The position numbers and the translations under genes were made by a program. A stretch of DNA of 64,000 nucleotides from contig MLPZ01000001.1 of the NCBI GenBank assembly GCA_001885315.1, positions 372,001 through 436,000 of the forward strand, written 5' to 3'. This DNA comes from Treponema sp. CETP13 (lineage in GTDB: Bacteria > Spirochaetota > Spirochaetia > Treponematales > Treponemataceae). Position 1 is the first letter of the stretch. Each line of letters starts with the position of its first letter. Below the pieces are notes generated by a model that searched no databases, had not been told where the DNA came from, and was given only the letters and a program-made list of their open reading frames with translations. This document shows positions 8,957 through 16,591 of the stretch, one piece after another.

Positions 8957-10007
8957 GCAATATAAAAAATTAGATTTAGCTCCATATCATTTTTTAGTTC
9001 CCTCTGTTGGAGATATGCTTTTATTATCTATTGTATTAATAATACCCCAACTTATAATGCTCTTTGTTACTAAGAGCTTCTCTTCTATTGCTTTAGTTAT
9101 TATTGCTGTTCTTTCCTCTTTTATAGCAGATTTTTTAGATATTTTTTCTGCGAATAAAAAGTATACATTTTCGTGGGCTCCCATTTATCAAGGGTTAATT
9201 ATTGGTTTTTTTATTCCTTCAGGTTATCCTCCAGTTCTTGCTTTTTGTATTATTCTATTTATACTAATAATCGATAAATATGCCTTTGGTGGATTTGCAC
9301 AATCATGGGCGAATCCTGTTATGGTTACAATTATTGTCATGTTTTTTTTGGGGCCTCAATATTTTCCTCCTTTTATTCTTTCCCCTTCTTTTTTACAAGG
9401 CTCAAATGCTGGAAGTGAACTTTTTAATCAAGGAATCCTTAATTATGGAAGCTATGATGCTGGGGTTACTACATTCTTAAACGAAAAAATTCTTTCTCAT
9501 TTTGGAATCTCTATCCCATTGGGGTATGTGACACTTATTTGGGATACAGGTTCTGTAATCCCTGCATTTCGTTTTAATCTTTTAACCCTTTTTGCCTCTT
9601 TATTTTTGCTTACGTGCAAAACAATTGAAGGGTTAATTCCTTTTGTATTCTTATTTGTATATGCAAGTTTAGTTTCTTTATTTGGATTATTTCCTTATGG
9701 TAGAATGGTTGGTGGAGGAGATATACTTCTTGCACTTTTAACAAGTGGGACTCTATTTGCAACTTTTTTTCTTCTTGAGTGGCATGGTACTTATCCTCAA
9801 AGTGTGATAGGAAAGATTATTTATGCAATTTTGGCTGGAGTTATTGCCTTTATAATCATAGGATGTGGGGCTTCTCCTGTAGGAATTTTATTTACAATTC
9901 TTGTAATAAATGTTCTTACTCCTTTGATTCAAAATGTAGAGCGTTCTGTTTATTCCTTAAATATTAAGAAACGTATACAAAAACAAACGGTGGAGGAAAT
10001 AAAATAG
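8949..10007 (+). CDS. rnfD: RnfD-like membrane subunit
   Basis: An integral membrane subunit related to RnfD/NqrB, with about nine or ten hydrophobic segments in 352 residues. The sequence AFGGFAQSWANPVMV (about 112-126) corresponds to the conserved FGGLGxNPxNPA motif. The periplasmic loop with DAGVTTFLNE may be the counterpart of the loop that carries covalent FMN on Thr in other RnfD proteins; a Thr is present but the surrounding motif is weak. The late motif FFLLEWHGTYP replaces the usual FMATDPVT-type segment. The start overlaps rnfC and has a good Shine-Dalgarno (AAGGAA). Confidence 0.82.
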   Translation: MTKQYKKLDLAPYHFLVPSVGDMLLLSIVLIIPQLIMLFVTKSFSSIALVIIAVLSSFIADFLDIFSANKKYTFSWAPIYQGLIIGFFIPSGYPPVLAFCIILFILIIDKYAFGGFAQSWANPVMVTIIVMFFLGPQYFPPFILSPSFLQGSNAGSELFNQGILNYGSYDAGVTTFLNEKILSHFGISIPLGYVTLIWDTGSVIPAFRFNLLTLFASLFLLTCKTIEGLIPFVFLFVYASLVSLFGLFPYGRMVGGGDILLALLTSGTLFATFFLLEWHGTYPQSVIGKIIYAILAGVIAFIIIGCGASPVGILFTILVINVLTPLIQNVERSVYSLNIKKRIQKQTVEEIK

Positions 10008-10008
10008 A

Positions 10009-10464
10009 ATGAGTGATATAAAAGATTTACGTGAAGGTGGCATTGTTGCTGGTATATTAATTGTCATTTTTTTATTGCTTTTTTCTCTTTCATTTCCAGT
10101 GAGTGCAGAGAAAAAAGAAGGACTAGCTGTTGCTATTCAAAATGTTTTTGATTCTGAAAATGATGATAACTTAAAAGTCGGCGAATTTATTCCTATTAAT
10201 TCACCCTTACAAACTTCCTTGTCAGTTTATACTGTTTTAGGCCAACAGGAAGATATGTATGCATGTATTATACGAATAACTGGAATCTGTGGCCCAGTGC
10301 CTGTGGTCTTTATTTATTCTGCGTTGCAAGGAGCAAAATACTTTGGAATCGCAGGAGAATTTAATAAGGTTACAGATTATGATTTAGCTGGCATATCATA
10401 TACACAAATAAATTATTGGAGTAAAAAAATCCCTACAATAATTGAGGGGAGCTTAAATGAATAA
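10009..10464 (+). CDS. rnfG: RnfG-like subunit without flavin-attachment motif
   Basis: The position between rnfD and rnfE, one N-terminal membrane helix (about 13-33) and an extracytoplasmic domain identify it as RnfG-like. The segment GICGPVPVVFIYSA matches the GYGGPI..LVGID part of FMN_bind domains. It has only 151 residues against roughly 190-215 usual, and neither the ETPGLG motif nor the [DS]xITGAT[VI]TS motif with the flavin-linked Thr is present. So covalent FMN is unlikely unless attached elsewhere. Shine-Dalgarno GGAGG is good. The identity rests largely on context; confidence in the family is moderate. Confidence 0.68.
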   Translation: MSDIKDLREGGIVAGILIVIFLLLFSLSFPVSAEKKEGLAVAIQNVFDSENDDNLKVGEFIPINSPLQTSLSVYTVLGQQEDMYACIIRITGICGPVPVVFIYSALQGAKYFGIAGEFNKVTDYDLAGISYTQINYWSKKIPTIIEGSLNE

Positions 10465-11071
10465 AAAAAATGCATTACAATATATAATTCTAGCATCTTT
10501 TTATTGTATTCCATGTCCTGCAAGACTTGGATATGGACTAATATTATTATTAGTTTTTAATATTTTAGTATTAGTTTTAACTTGTACAAAATATTTATTA
10601 ATTAAAGCTAAGCTAGAAAAATATTCAAAAATATTACAAATTATTATAGCTGTGGCTATTACTGTTTTTTGTAACCAATTACTTTCCTTGTATTCACCAT
10701 TACATTCTCTTGTTTTAGGTAATATTTTATACATAATTCCTGTGTCTTCTATATTTGGTGGACTAATTATAAGGAAAAGAAAATTATTATTAGCAGCCGA
10801 GTTAAAACTTTCTATGAGTCGGGCAGGGGTTTTTACTTTGCTATCTCTTGTATATTTTTGTGTCCGTGAATATTTGGCTTATGGTACACTATCTTTCCCT
10901 TCTCATACAGGTTTTTATATATCAACCCTTCCTTCTTTTAATATAGGAGTAGGAATTTTCTGGGCAAGTGTTCCTGGAGCATTTGTATTATTTGCCATAT
11001 TTATTATTATCATGTCAATAATATATAGATACAAAGAAATAAAATGGAGATCAGAAAATAATAATGCTTGA
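10457..11071 (+). CDS. rnfE: RnfE-like membrane subunit, divergent
   Basis: A six-helix membrane protein of the RnfE/NqrD type, 204 residues. Retained features are a Cys-Pro near the first helix (C17-I-P-C20-P), corresponding to the LGLCP motif, and REYLAYGTL (about 136-144), corresponding to REILGxGTL. The second conserved half-site, NCIILGRAEAFA, is replaced by VSSIFGGLIIRKRK, so the second of the cysteines that hold the intramembrane [2Fe-2S] cluster is missing. It overlaps rnfG by eight bases and rnfA by eight, with a strong Shine-Dalgarno (GAGGGGAG). Confidence 0.75.
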   Translation: MNKKNALQYIILASFYCIPCPARLGYGLILLLVFNILVLVLTCTKYLLIKAKLEKYSKILQIIIAVAITVFCNQLLSLYSPLHSLVLGNILYIIPVSSIFGGLIIRKRKLLLAAELKLSMSRAGVFTLLSLVYFCVREYLAYGTLSFPSHTGFYISTLPSFNIGVGIFWASVPGAFVLFAIFIIIMSIIYRYKEIKWRSENNNA

Positions 11072-11621
11072 AACAATTTTTATTTATGTAATAGTCTCTT
11101 CTGTGACATTAGTATACGGAATAGGACTTAAAAAATTATATATATTTTCTATTAAACCTCATCATATACTTGCCTATTTTATAAAATCATTGCTGAGTAT
11201 TGCTGCAAGTATTTCTCTGACTTGGAGTATCACAAATTATTTGCTCGCTCCGTTTGACTTGTCGAAAATATATCCTTTTTTTGCTATTTTATTTACCATT
11301 TTCTTTTGTATGATTTTTCAAAGATTTATTTTTGCATCATTTAAAATTGATACTGCAGAGTTTACCCTTACTTTTTTGACAGTAATAGTTGCTGTTGGAG
11401 AAGCTGTAAGTTTTCCCAATGCAATGGTCATAGGATTGAGTTGTTGTATTTCTTTTTATTTGTTAATTCCAGTATTAGAAGCGATTAGAAATCAAATAGG
11501 ATTTTTAAAAAATCATTCTGTTTTTTCAACAGAAACATTAATTTTTATAAGTTTTGCTCTCATTATTTTTGCTTTCTTTTCATGGAATGTGTCGTGGTTA
11601 AATTTGGGAGTTTATAAATGA
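11064..11621 (+). CDS. rnfA: RnfA-like membrane subunit, divergent
   Basis: Six membrane segments in 185 residues and its place between rnfE and rnfB make it the RnfA/NqrE counterpart, which is the inverted-topology homologue of RnfE. Both conserved Cys motifs of RnfA are gone: the GICPFLGVS position reads TLVYGIGLK, and the TTNCAVLG position reads VAVGEAVSF. The cysteines that remain (one in FFCMIF, two in LSCC) are in other places. A membrane [2Fe-2S] cluster formed with RnfE as in canonical complexes therefore seems unlikely. The stop overlaps the start of rnfB as ATGA. Confidence 0.72.
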   Translation: MLETIFIYVIVSSVTLVYGIGLKKLYIFSIKPHHILAYFIKSLLSIAASISLTWSITNYLLAPFDLSKIYPFFAILFTIFFCMIFQRFIFASFKIDTAEFTLTFLTVIVAVGEAVSFPNAMVIGLSCCISFYLLIPVLEAIRNQIGFLKNHSVFSTETLIFISFALIIFAFFSWNVSWLNLGVYK

Positions 11622-12211
11622 TTTTATCAATTTTCTTATGTATATTGACTTGTGTTTTTTCTGTTGCTTTATATTATGTAGCTTTATATAAAAGCGTAGA
11701 TAATTCTTTAGAAATGCTTTGTTCTAAAGAGGAATATGAGTTAATTGATGAAGATTATATTCTTCCTTATAAAACTGATAATTCTCAGAAAGCTGCTATC
11801 ATGTGCAAAGATTATAAAGATCCGTCTCGTAAACGATTGGATTATACAGGCTATGCTGATTGTCGTTTGTTTAAGGCAACTTATGAAACTGAATATTTCT
11901 GTAAAAACACTTGTTCTGGATTTGGTGATTGTATAGATGTATGTCCTCAAAACGCTATATTTGTTGAAAATGGTATTGCAAAAGTTCTTCAATCTTGTAA
12001 TGGATGTGGATTATGTGTAGATGTATGTCCACAAAATCTAATTAAGCTTGTTCCTGCTGACAGTGAGGTTTGGATAGATTGTATTGCTCCTGATTGCTAT
12101 GAAGTAAATGAAAAAATATTGAGCGAAGATAAAATAGATGGAGTTTTTGACCCAATGAGAAAAAAAATTGAATATTCTAAAAAGAAACACTTTAAAATAT
12201 GGCAATCATAG
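11618..12211 (+). CDS. rnfB: RnfB-like ferredoxin subunit lacking the N-terminal Fe-S domain
   Basis: An N-terminal membrane anchor (1-24) followed by a cytoplasmic Fe-S domain. Two [4Fe-4S] ferredoxin motifs are intact: C95-x3-C99-x5-C105-x3-C109-P and C127-x2-C130-x2-C133-x3-C137-P. The AAIMC segment (59-63) and DYTGYADC (75-82) match the region of RnfB just before the ferredoxins. The preceding domain with the ANCGACGYPGC motif is absent; only about 30 unconserved residues separate the anchor from AAIMC. At 197 residues it is shorter than typical RnfB. It is translationally coupled to rnfA (ATGA) and ends 16 bases before the GH57-like gene. Confidence 0.83.
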   Translation: MILSIFLCILTCVFSVALYYVALYKSVDNSLEMLCSKEEYELIDEDYILPYKTDNSQKAAIMCKDYKDPSRKRLDYTGYADCRLFKATYETEYFCKNTCSGFGDCIDVCPQNAIFVENGIAKVLQSCNGCGLCVDVCPQNLIKLVPADSEVWIDCIAPDCYEVNEKILSEDKIDGVFDPMRKKIEYSKKKHFKIWQS

Positions 12212-12227
12212 GTTAACATAAAAAATA

Positions 12228-14195
12228 ATGAATAATATAACAATCTGTTTTGGTTTAACTTTTACTGTTAGGGGAATTCTTTCTTCAGAAATAGAAAAAA
12301 AATATCAAAATTATTACAAAAATATATTTTCCTATTTATATGCTCATACGACTCTTAATGTATGTATTTTTTTACCGGGCGTAATTTTAGAATGGTTTGA
12401 AAAAAAACACCCTGAAATTCTTGATGTTTTAACAGAACTTGTTAAAAGAAAACAAATTGAAATCCTTGGTGGTGGTTATTATGAACCTTTATTACCACTA
12501 CTACTCCCAAAAGATAGAGTTGGGCAAATAGAGGCTTTAACAACTAGGATTAGGAAAGCAATAGGGAAGAGACCTCGCGGAATAACTTTGGCAGAAAGTA
12601 TTTGGGATCCATCTCTTATTTCTAGTTGTAATTCCTGTGGTATAGAATATGCTTTTCTCGATAATAGGCTAATCCCTCGAAATTCATATCGATCTGTTGC
12701 ATCTTATTCACCTTTAATTGTAGAAGATTTAGGAAGAACTCTCACAGTTATACCTCTGCATCAAGATACTAAGCCGACTGTAAAACAATCTTCTGAATTT
12801 TTTTTTGAGCATCTTAAAAATGCTCAGAATTCTGGAAATTCTTTTGTATATGCATGTTTTTTTAGCCCTGAGGAATTCGATGAATTAATTCAAACGGCTT
12901 GGTTGGATGAATTTTTAGAATTAACAGCTAAAAATACGAATATTAACCTTTCTATTCCAAGCATTTACTTAAAAGAATGCCAAATAGTAAATAAGACATT
13001 TATTCCTGCAGGTTGTATGTCTGATGCTGCTATGTGGACGTTAGAACCTTTTGTTCCTCATGCCAAAGTTTTTTCAGAGGCATTACGTCCAACAGTTCGT
13101 GATTTTTTAACTCTTTATCCAGAAGCACAAAAATTATATTCCAGAATGATGAATATAAGTTCAATGATTTCTCAATGTAAGGGTGATAAAGCACGGCGAA
13201 AAACTGCTCGTGAATATTTATGGATTGCACAAAACTATGCCGTATATATGTTTACAGGTAAAGGTGGAATTACAGATCAGAAACTTAGACAGTATTCATA
13301 TAGTAATTTATTGCGTGCAGAACAGCTTGTTCGAGACGCTTCCAATTTTGTAGATAATACAACGTGTTTTGATTTTGATTTTGATGGAATTTTAGAATAT
13401 GTAAATCGATTTACTACCTACAATGCTTTTATTTCACGTCATGGTGGTATGATTACCGAACTTGATATAATGCATAATTATGCTAATTATTGTGATGTAA
13501 TGCCGCGAATACGAAAATATGATGGTGTTACAGATTTATATGCTAAAAATATGTTTGTGGATCATTTTATTCCTGCTGAAAAGGATGAGGAGTTAGAATT
13601 TAACACACATCTTTTATCTAAGCTGAATCAACAGTTGTATAATCAAAAACAGTTTGAAAGATCTAGACATGAACTCGTTTTAGAAACTGTAGTTGAAATA
13701 GGAGATTTAAAACAAAATCTCTCTGTGACAAAAAAATATACACTGAATGAGAACGGCATATTAGTTCAGTATATTTTGAGAAATGAAAGTGAGGAAAATC
13801 TTACTGGTTTTTTTGGGGTCGAAAATAATTTTTCTGTTCCTTATAAATCTAGCGCAAACATTCAATTAGAAGTTCTTCTAGAAGGTAAAAAAGAAATACC
13901 TTCTAGTGATACGTATTATATAAAACAATCAGACATAGGGCTTTTACAGCTTACAGATACAGACGCAAAAAATAGTTTTGTGCTTGAACCGAATGAAAGA
14001 GCTGGGATTTGTATACAACCTTTATATTCAGCTCGACCTGACGAATCTGGTTCTGTAGAGCCTCGTTACGAAGCTAATACCTGTACTTTTTTTTGGAAAA
14101 TTAGTCTAGAGCCTGGTATGGAAATTGAAAAAACACTCAACATGGCAATAAATACTGCAAAAAAAAAGTCAGTTGCAAAAAGAAAACGAAAATAG
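12228..14195 (+). CDS. GH57-like protein (4-alpha-glucanotransferase fold), probable altered active site
   Basis: Residues 1-300 follow the (beta/alpha)7 barrel of GH57 4-alpha-glucanotransferases and the remainder follows the DUF1925/DUF1926 C-terminal beta domains. GGGYYEPLLP (81-90) and the RPRGITLAESIWDP segment are clear; the Glu of LAES is residue 123, the same number as the nucleophile of the Thermococcus litoralis enzyme. The HxHQP motif at the N-terminus reads ICFGLTF, the acid/base motif DDGEKFG reads FFSPEEF, and the substrate-binding NDAYWHG segment reads NYAVYMF. It is therefore probably inactive as a glucanotransferase or has another activity. It follows rnfB by 16 bases and precedes metG by 13. 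Confidence 0.78.
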   Translation: MNNITICFGLTFTVRGILSSEIEKKYQNYYKNIFSYLYAHTTLNVCIFLPGVILEWFEKKHPEILDVLTELVKRKQIEILGGGYYEPLLPLLLPKDRVGQIEALTTRIRKAIGKRPRGITLAESIWDPSLISSCNSCGIEYAFLDNRLIPRNSYRSVASYSPLIVEDLGRTLTVIPLHQDTKPTVKQSSEFFFEHLKNAQNSGNSFVYACFFSPEEFDELIQTAWLDEFLELTAKNTNINLSIPSIYLKECQIVNKTFIPAGCMSDAAMWTLEPFVPHAKVFSEALRPTVRDFLTLYPEAQKLYSRMMNISSMISQCKGDKARRKTAREYLWIAQNYAVYMFTGKGGITDQKLRQYSYSNLLRAEQLVRDASNFVDNTTCFDFDFDGILEYVNRFTTYNAFISRHGGMITELDIMHNYANYCDVMPRIRKYDGVTDLYAKNMFVDHFIPAEKDEELEFNTHLLSKLNQQLYNQKQFERSRHELVLETVVEIGDLKQNLSVTKKYTLNENGILVQYILRNESEENLTGFFGVENNFSVPYKSSANIQLEVLLEGKKEIPSSDTYYIKQSDIGLLQLTDTDAKNSFVLEPNERAGICIQPLYSARPDESGSVEPRYEANTCTFFWKISLEPGMEIEKTLNMAINTAKKKSVAKRKRK

Positions 14196-14208
14196 TAGTA
14201 TATCAACT

Positions 14209-16518
14209 ATGAAAAGAAGATTAGTAACCTCCGCATTACCTTATGTAAATAATGTTCCTCATCTTGGAAACTGTATCCAAGTTTTATCAGCAGACGTTTT
14301 TTCTCGTTTTTGTCGTAGTCGTGGCTATGATACACTTTATGTTTGTGGTACCGACGAATATGGTACTGCTACTGAAACTAAAGCTTTAGAAGTAGGTAAG
14401 TCACCACGTGAACTTTGTGATTATTATCATGCTATCCATAAAGAAATATATGATTGGTTTGGTATAAATTTTGATAATTTTGGGCGTACTTCAAATCCAC
14501 AGCAAACTGAGATTGTTCAGCAGATGTTTAAAGATGTATATGCCCGTGGTTTTATAAAAGAAAACACTATTGAGCAACTTTATTGTCCAAAATGTGAACG
14601 TTTTTTAGCAGATCGATATGTTCGAGGAACTTGTCCAAAATGTGGTTATGAAGATGCTGGCGGTGATCAGTGTGAAAACTGTGGTGCTTTATTAGATCCG
14701 ACAGAATTAGTAGAACCACATTGTAAGACATGTGGGTCTACTCCTACATTAAAATCAACAAAGCATTTGTACATTGATCTTCCAAGAATTCAAAAAGAAT
14801 ATGCACCTTGGATGGAAAAAGCAAGTGTCGAAGGTCGTTGGGCTAAAAATGCTTTACAGATGACTCAAGCTTGGATAAGAGATGGATTACATGAGAGGGC
14901 TATTACTCGAGATTTAAAATGGGGTATTCCCGTTCCTTTAGAAGGATTTGAAAATAAAGTTTTTTATGTGTGGTTTGACGCTCCTATTGGATATATTTCT
15001 ATAACAAAAGAACTTGATGATAAATTAAAAGCACAAGGCGCTTCTACTCAAATCGATTGGAAATCTTGGTGGCTACCAACAGAAAGTGAAGATCCTTCAG
15101 CTAAAAAAGATGTAGATTTATTCCAATTTATTGGTAAAGATAATATTCCATTTCATACTGTCATATTCCCAAGTACTTTAATTGGTTCAGGCAGAGATTG
15201 GACAAAATTATACCATATGAGTAGTACTGAATACTTAAATTACGAAAATGGTAAATTTAGTAAATCAAAGGGTGTCGGTGTTTTTGGAACAGATGCAAAA
15301 GAATCCGGTATTCCTGCAGATGCTTGGCGATTTTATATTTTTTATAATCGTCCAGAAAAATCTGACACTCAATTTACTTGGAAAGATTTTCAAGATAAAT
15401 TGAATTCTGAACTTATAGGAAATTTAGGAAATCTTGTAAATAGAACTACCACTTTTATTAGTAAATTTTATGATGGAATTATTCCTCAAGGATCTCGTGA
15501 CGAAAAATTATGGTCTCAGGTAGAAACTCTTGAAAAGAAAATGACAGATCTTTTGGAATGGGCAAAACTTAAAGATTCTTTTCACGAAATTTTTAAAATT
15601 TCATCTATAGCAAATAAGTATTTTCAAGATGGAGAGCCGTGGAAAACTCGAAACGAAAATCCAAAAGCAGCTGCTAACCTTTTATGGAATTTAAGTTATG
15701 TCATTAAAGATTTAATGATTATGGCTCATCCTTTTCTGCCTCATTATTCAGAAGAAGTTTTAGGATTTTTTGGTAAAAAAGGTTGTACGGGTAAAATAGG
15801 GCAGCCTCAACCAGAAGGTTTTTTAAATTGGTCTGATTTAGGCAAAACGGAAGGACTGTCTAAAATTGAAGGAGCTCATATTATCTTTACTCCTTTAGAT
15901 GATGAAAAAACTGATGAGTATCGTCAGCGATATGCTGGTAGCCAAGAAGAACGTCAAGAAGCAGAAAAAAAGGGTAAACCTAATAAAAAAAAGAAACATA
16001 CTCAAGAAAAATTATCATCTGTAGAACTTTTTAATAAGAATATTTCATTACGAGTTGCAAAGGTTCTTTCTGTTGAACGTCATCCTGATGCTGATAAACT
16101 GTATGTTGAAAAAGTAGATGATGGAAGTGGTGAAGAAAGGATTATTTGTTCAGGGCTTGTTCCTTATTTAAAGGAAGAGGATATCTTAGGAAAAAACATT
16201 GTTATCGCATATAATCTTAAGGGCCGGAAGATGCGTGGAGTTGAAAGCCGTGGTATGCTTTTGGCTGCGGACTATAAGAATGACGATGGTTCTGATGCGG
16301 TTGAAATCTTGGAATGCCCTTGGGCAGCTCCTGGTGATGAACTTACACTAGAAGGTTCTGATGTTTCATATGAAAAACCAGAAAGCATTAATGCTGACAA
16401 ATTTTTTGCAGTGCCAATTAAAGCAGTTAATGGAGTAGTCAAAATTGAAGATAAAGCTCTTGTAGTTGCTGGAAAACCAGTATGTACAACAAAAGCTTTA
16501 AACTCTGAAATTAGTTAA
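14209..16518 (+). CDS. metG: Methionyl-tRNA synthetase
   Basis: Charges tRNA-Met with methionine. I take the ATG at 14209 rather than the in-frame TTG at 14173, which overlaps the GH57-like gene; the sequence then begins MKRRLVTSALPYVNN as in treponemal MetG. The class I HIGH-type motif reads HLGN, a four-Cys zinc knuckle pair (C-x2-C repeats) spans about 125-175, and the KMSKS-type motif reads KFSKSKG. After the anticodon-binding domain a lysine-rich linker leads to a C-terminal EMAP/CsaA-type tRNA-binding domain (LRVAKVLSVERHPDADKL). Length 769 aa fits MetG with this appended domain. Confidence 0.95.
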   Translation: MKRRLVTSALPYVNNVPHLGNCIQVLSADVFSRFCRSRGYDTLYVCGTDEYGTATETKALEVGKSPRELCDYYHAIHKEIYDWFGINFDNFGRTSNPQQTEIVQQMFKDVYARGFIKENTIEQLYCPKCERFLADRYVRGTCPKCGYEDAGGDQCENCGALLDPTELVEPHCKTCGSTPTLKSTKHLYIDLPRIQKEYAPWMEKASVEGRWAKNALQMTQAWIRDGLHERAITRDLKWGIPVPLEGFENKVFYVWFDAPIGYISITKELDDKLKAQGASTQIDWKSWWLPTESEDPSAKKDVDLFQFIGKDNIPFHTVIFPSTLIGSGRDWTKLYHMSSTEYLNYENGKFSKSKGVGVFGTDAKESGIPADAWRFYIFYNRPEKSDTQFTWKDFQDKLNSELIGNLGNLVNRTTTFISKFYDGIIPQGSRDEKLWSQVETLEKKMTDLLEWAKLKDSFHEIFKISSIANKYFQDGEPWKTRNENPKAAANLLWNLSYVIKDLMIMAHPFLPHYSEEVLGFFGKKGCTGKIGQPQPEGFLNWSDLGKTEGLSKIEGAHIIFTPLDDEKTDEYRQRYAGSQEERQEAEKKGKPNKKKKHTQEKLSSVELFNKNISLRVAKVLSVERHPDADKLYVEKVDDGSGEERIICSGLVPYLKEEDILGKNIVIAYNLKGRKMRGVESRGMLLAADYKNDDGSDAVEILECPWAAPGDELTLEGSDVSYEKPESINADKFFAVPIKAVNGVVKIEDKALVVAGKPVCTTKALNSEIS

Positions 16519-16541
16519 AAAATGATTTCTTAAGTCATTTT
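16519..16541 (+). terminator. Weak stem-loop directly after metG
   Basis: AAAATGA (16519-16525) can pair with TCATTTT (16535-16541) around a nine-base loop, starting right at the metG stop codon. The stem is AT-rich and the following T-tract is broken (AATTTAT), so termination would be partial at most. Confidence 0.3.
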
Positions 16542-16552
16542 AATTTATAAAA

Positions 16553-16591
16553 AGGAAGGAGACGGGCTTTTGTCCGTCTTATTTAATTATG
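16553..16591 (+). promoter_or_regulatory. Hairpin between Shine-Dalgarno and start codon of the femX-like gene
   Basis: A strong Shine-Dalgarno (AGGAAGG, 16553-16559) lies 29 bases before the ATG at 16589, too far for normal initiation. The bases between contain a perfect stem: AGACGG (16560-16565) pairs with CCGTCT (16574-16579), extended inward by a G-U and a C-G pair to close a TTTT loop (16568-16571). When folded, nine unpaired bases remain between Shine-Dalgarno and ATG, the optimal spacing. The stem could also be a degenerate terminator of metG, but no continuous T-run follows. Confidence 0.6.

Noticed and set aside
14173-14208. In-frame TTG start for metG
   Set aside because: It overlaps the GH57-like gene and adds 12 residues not seen in the family; the ATG at 14209 gives the expected N-terminus.
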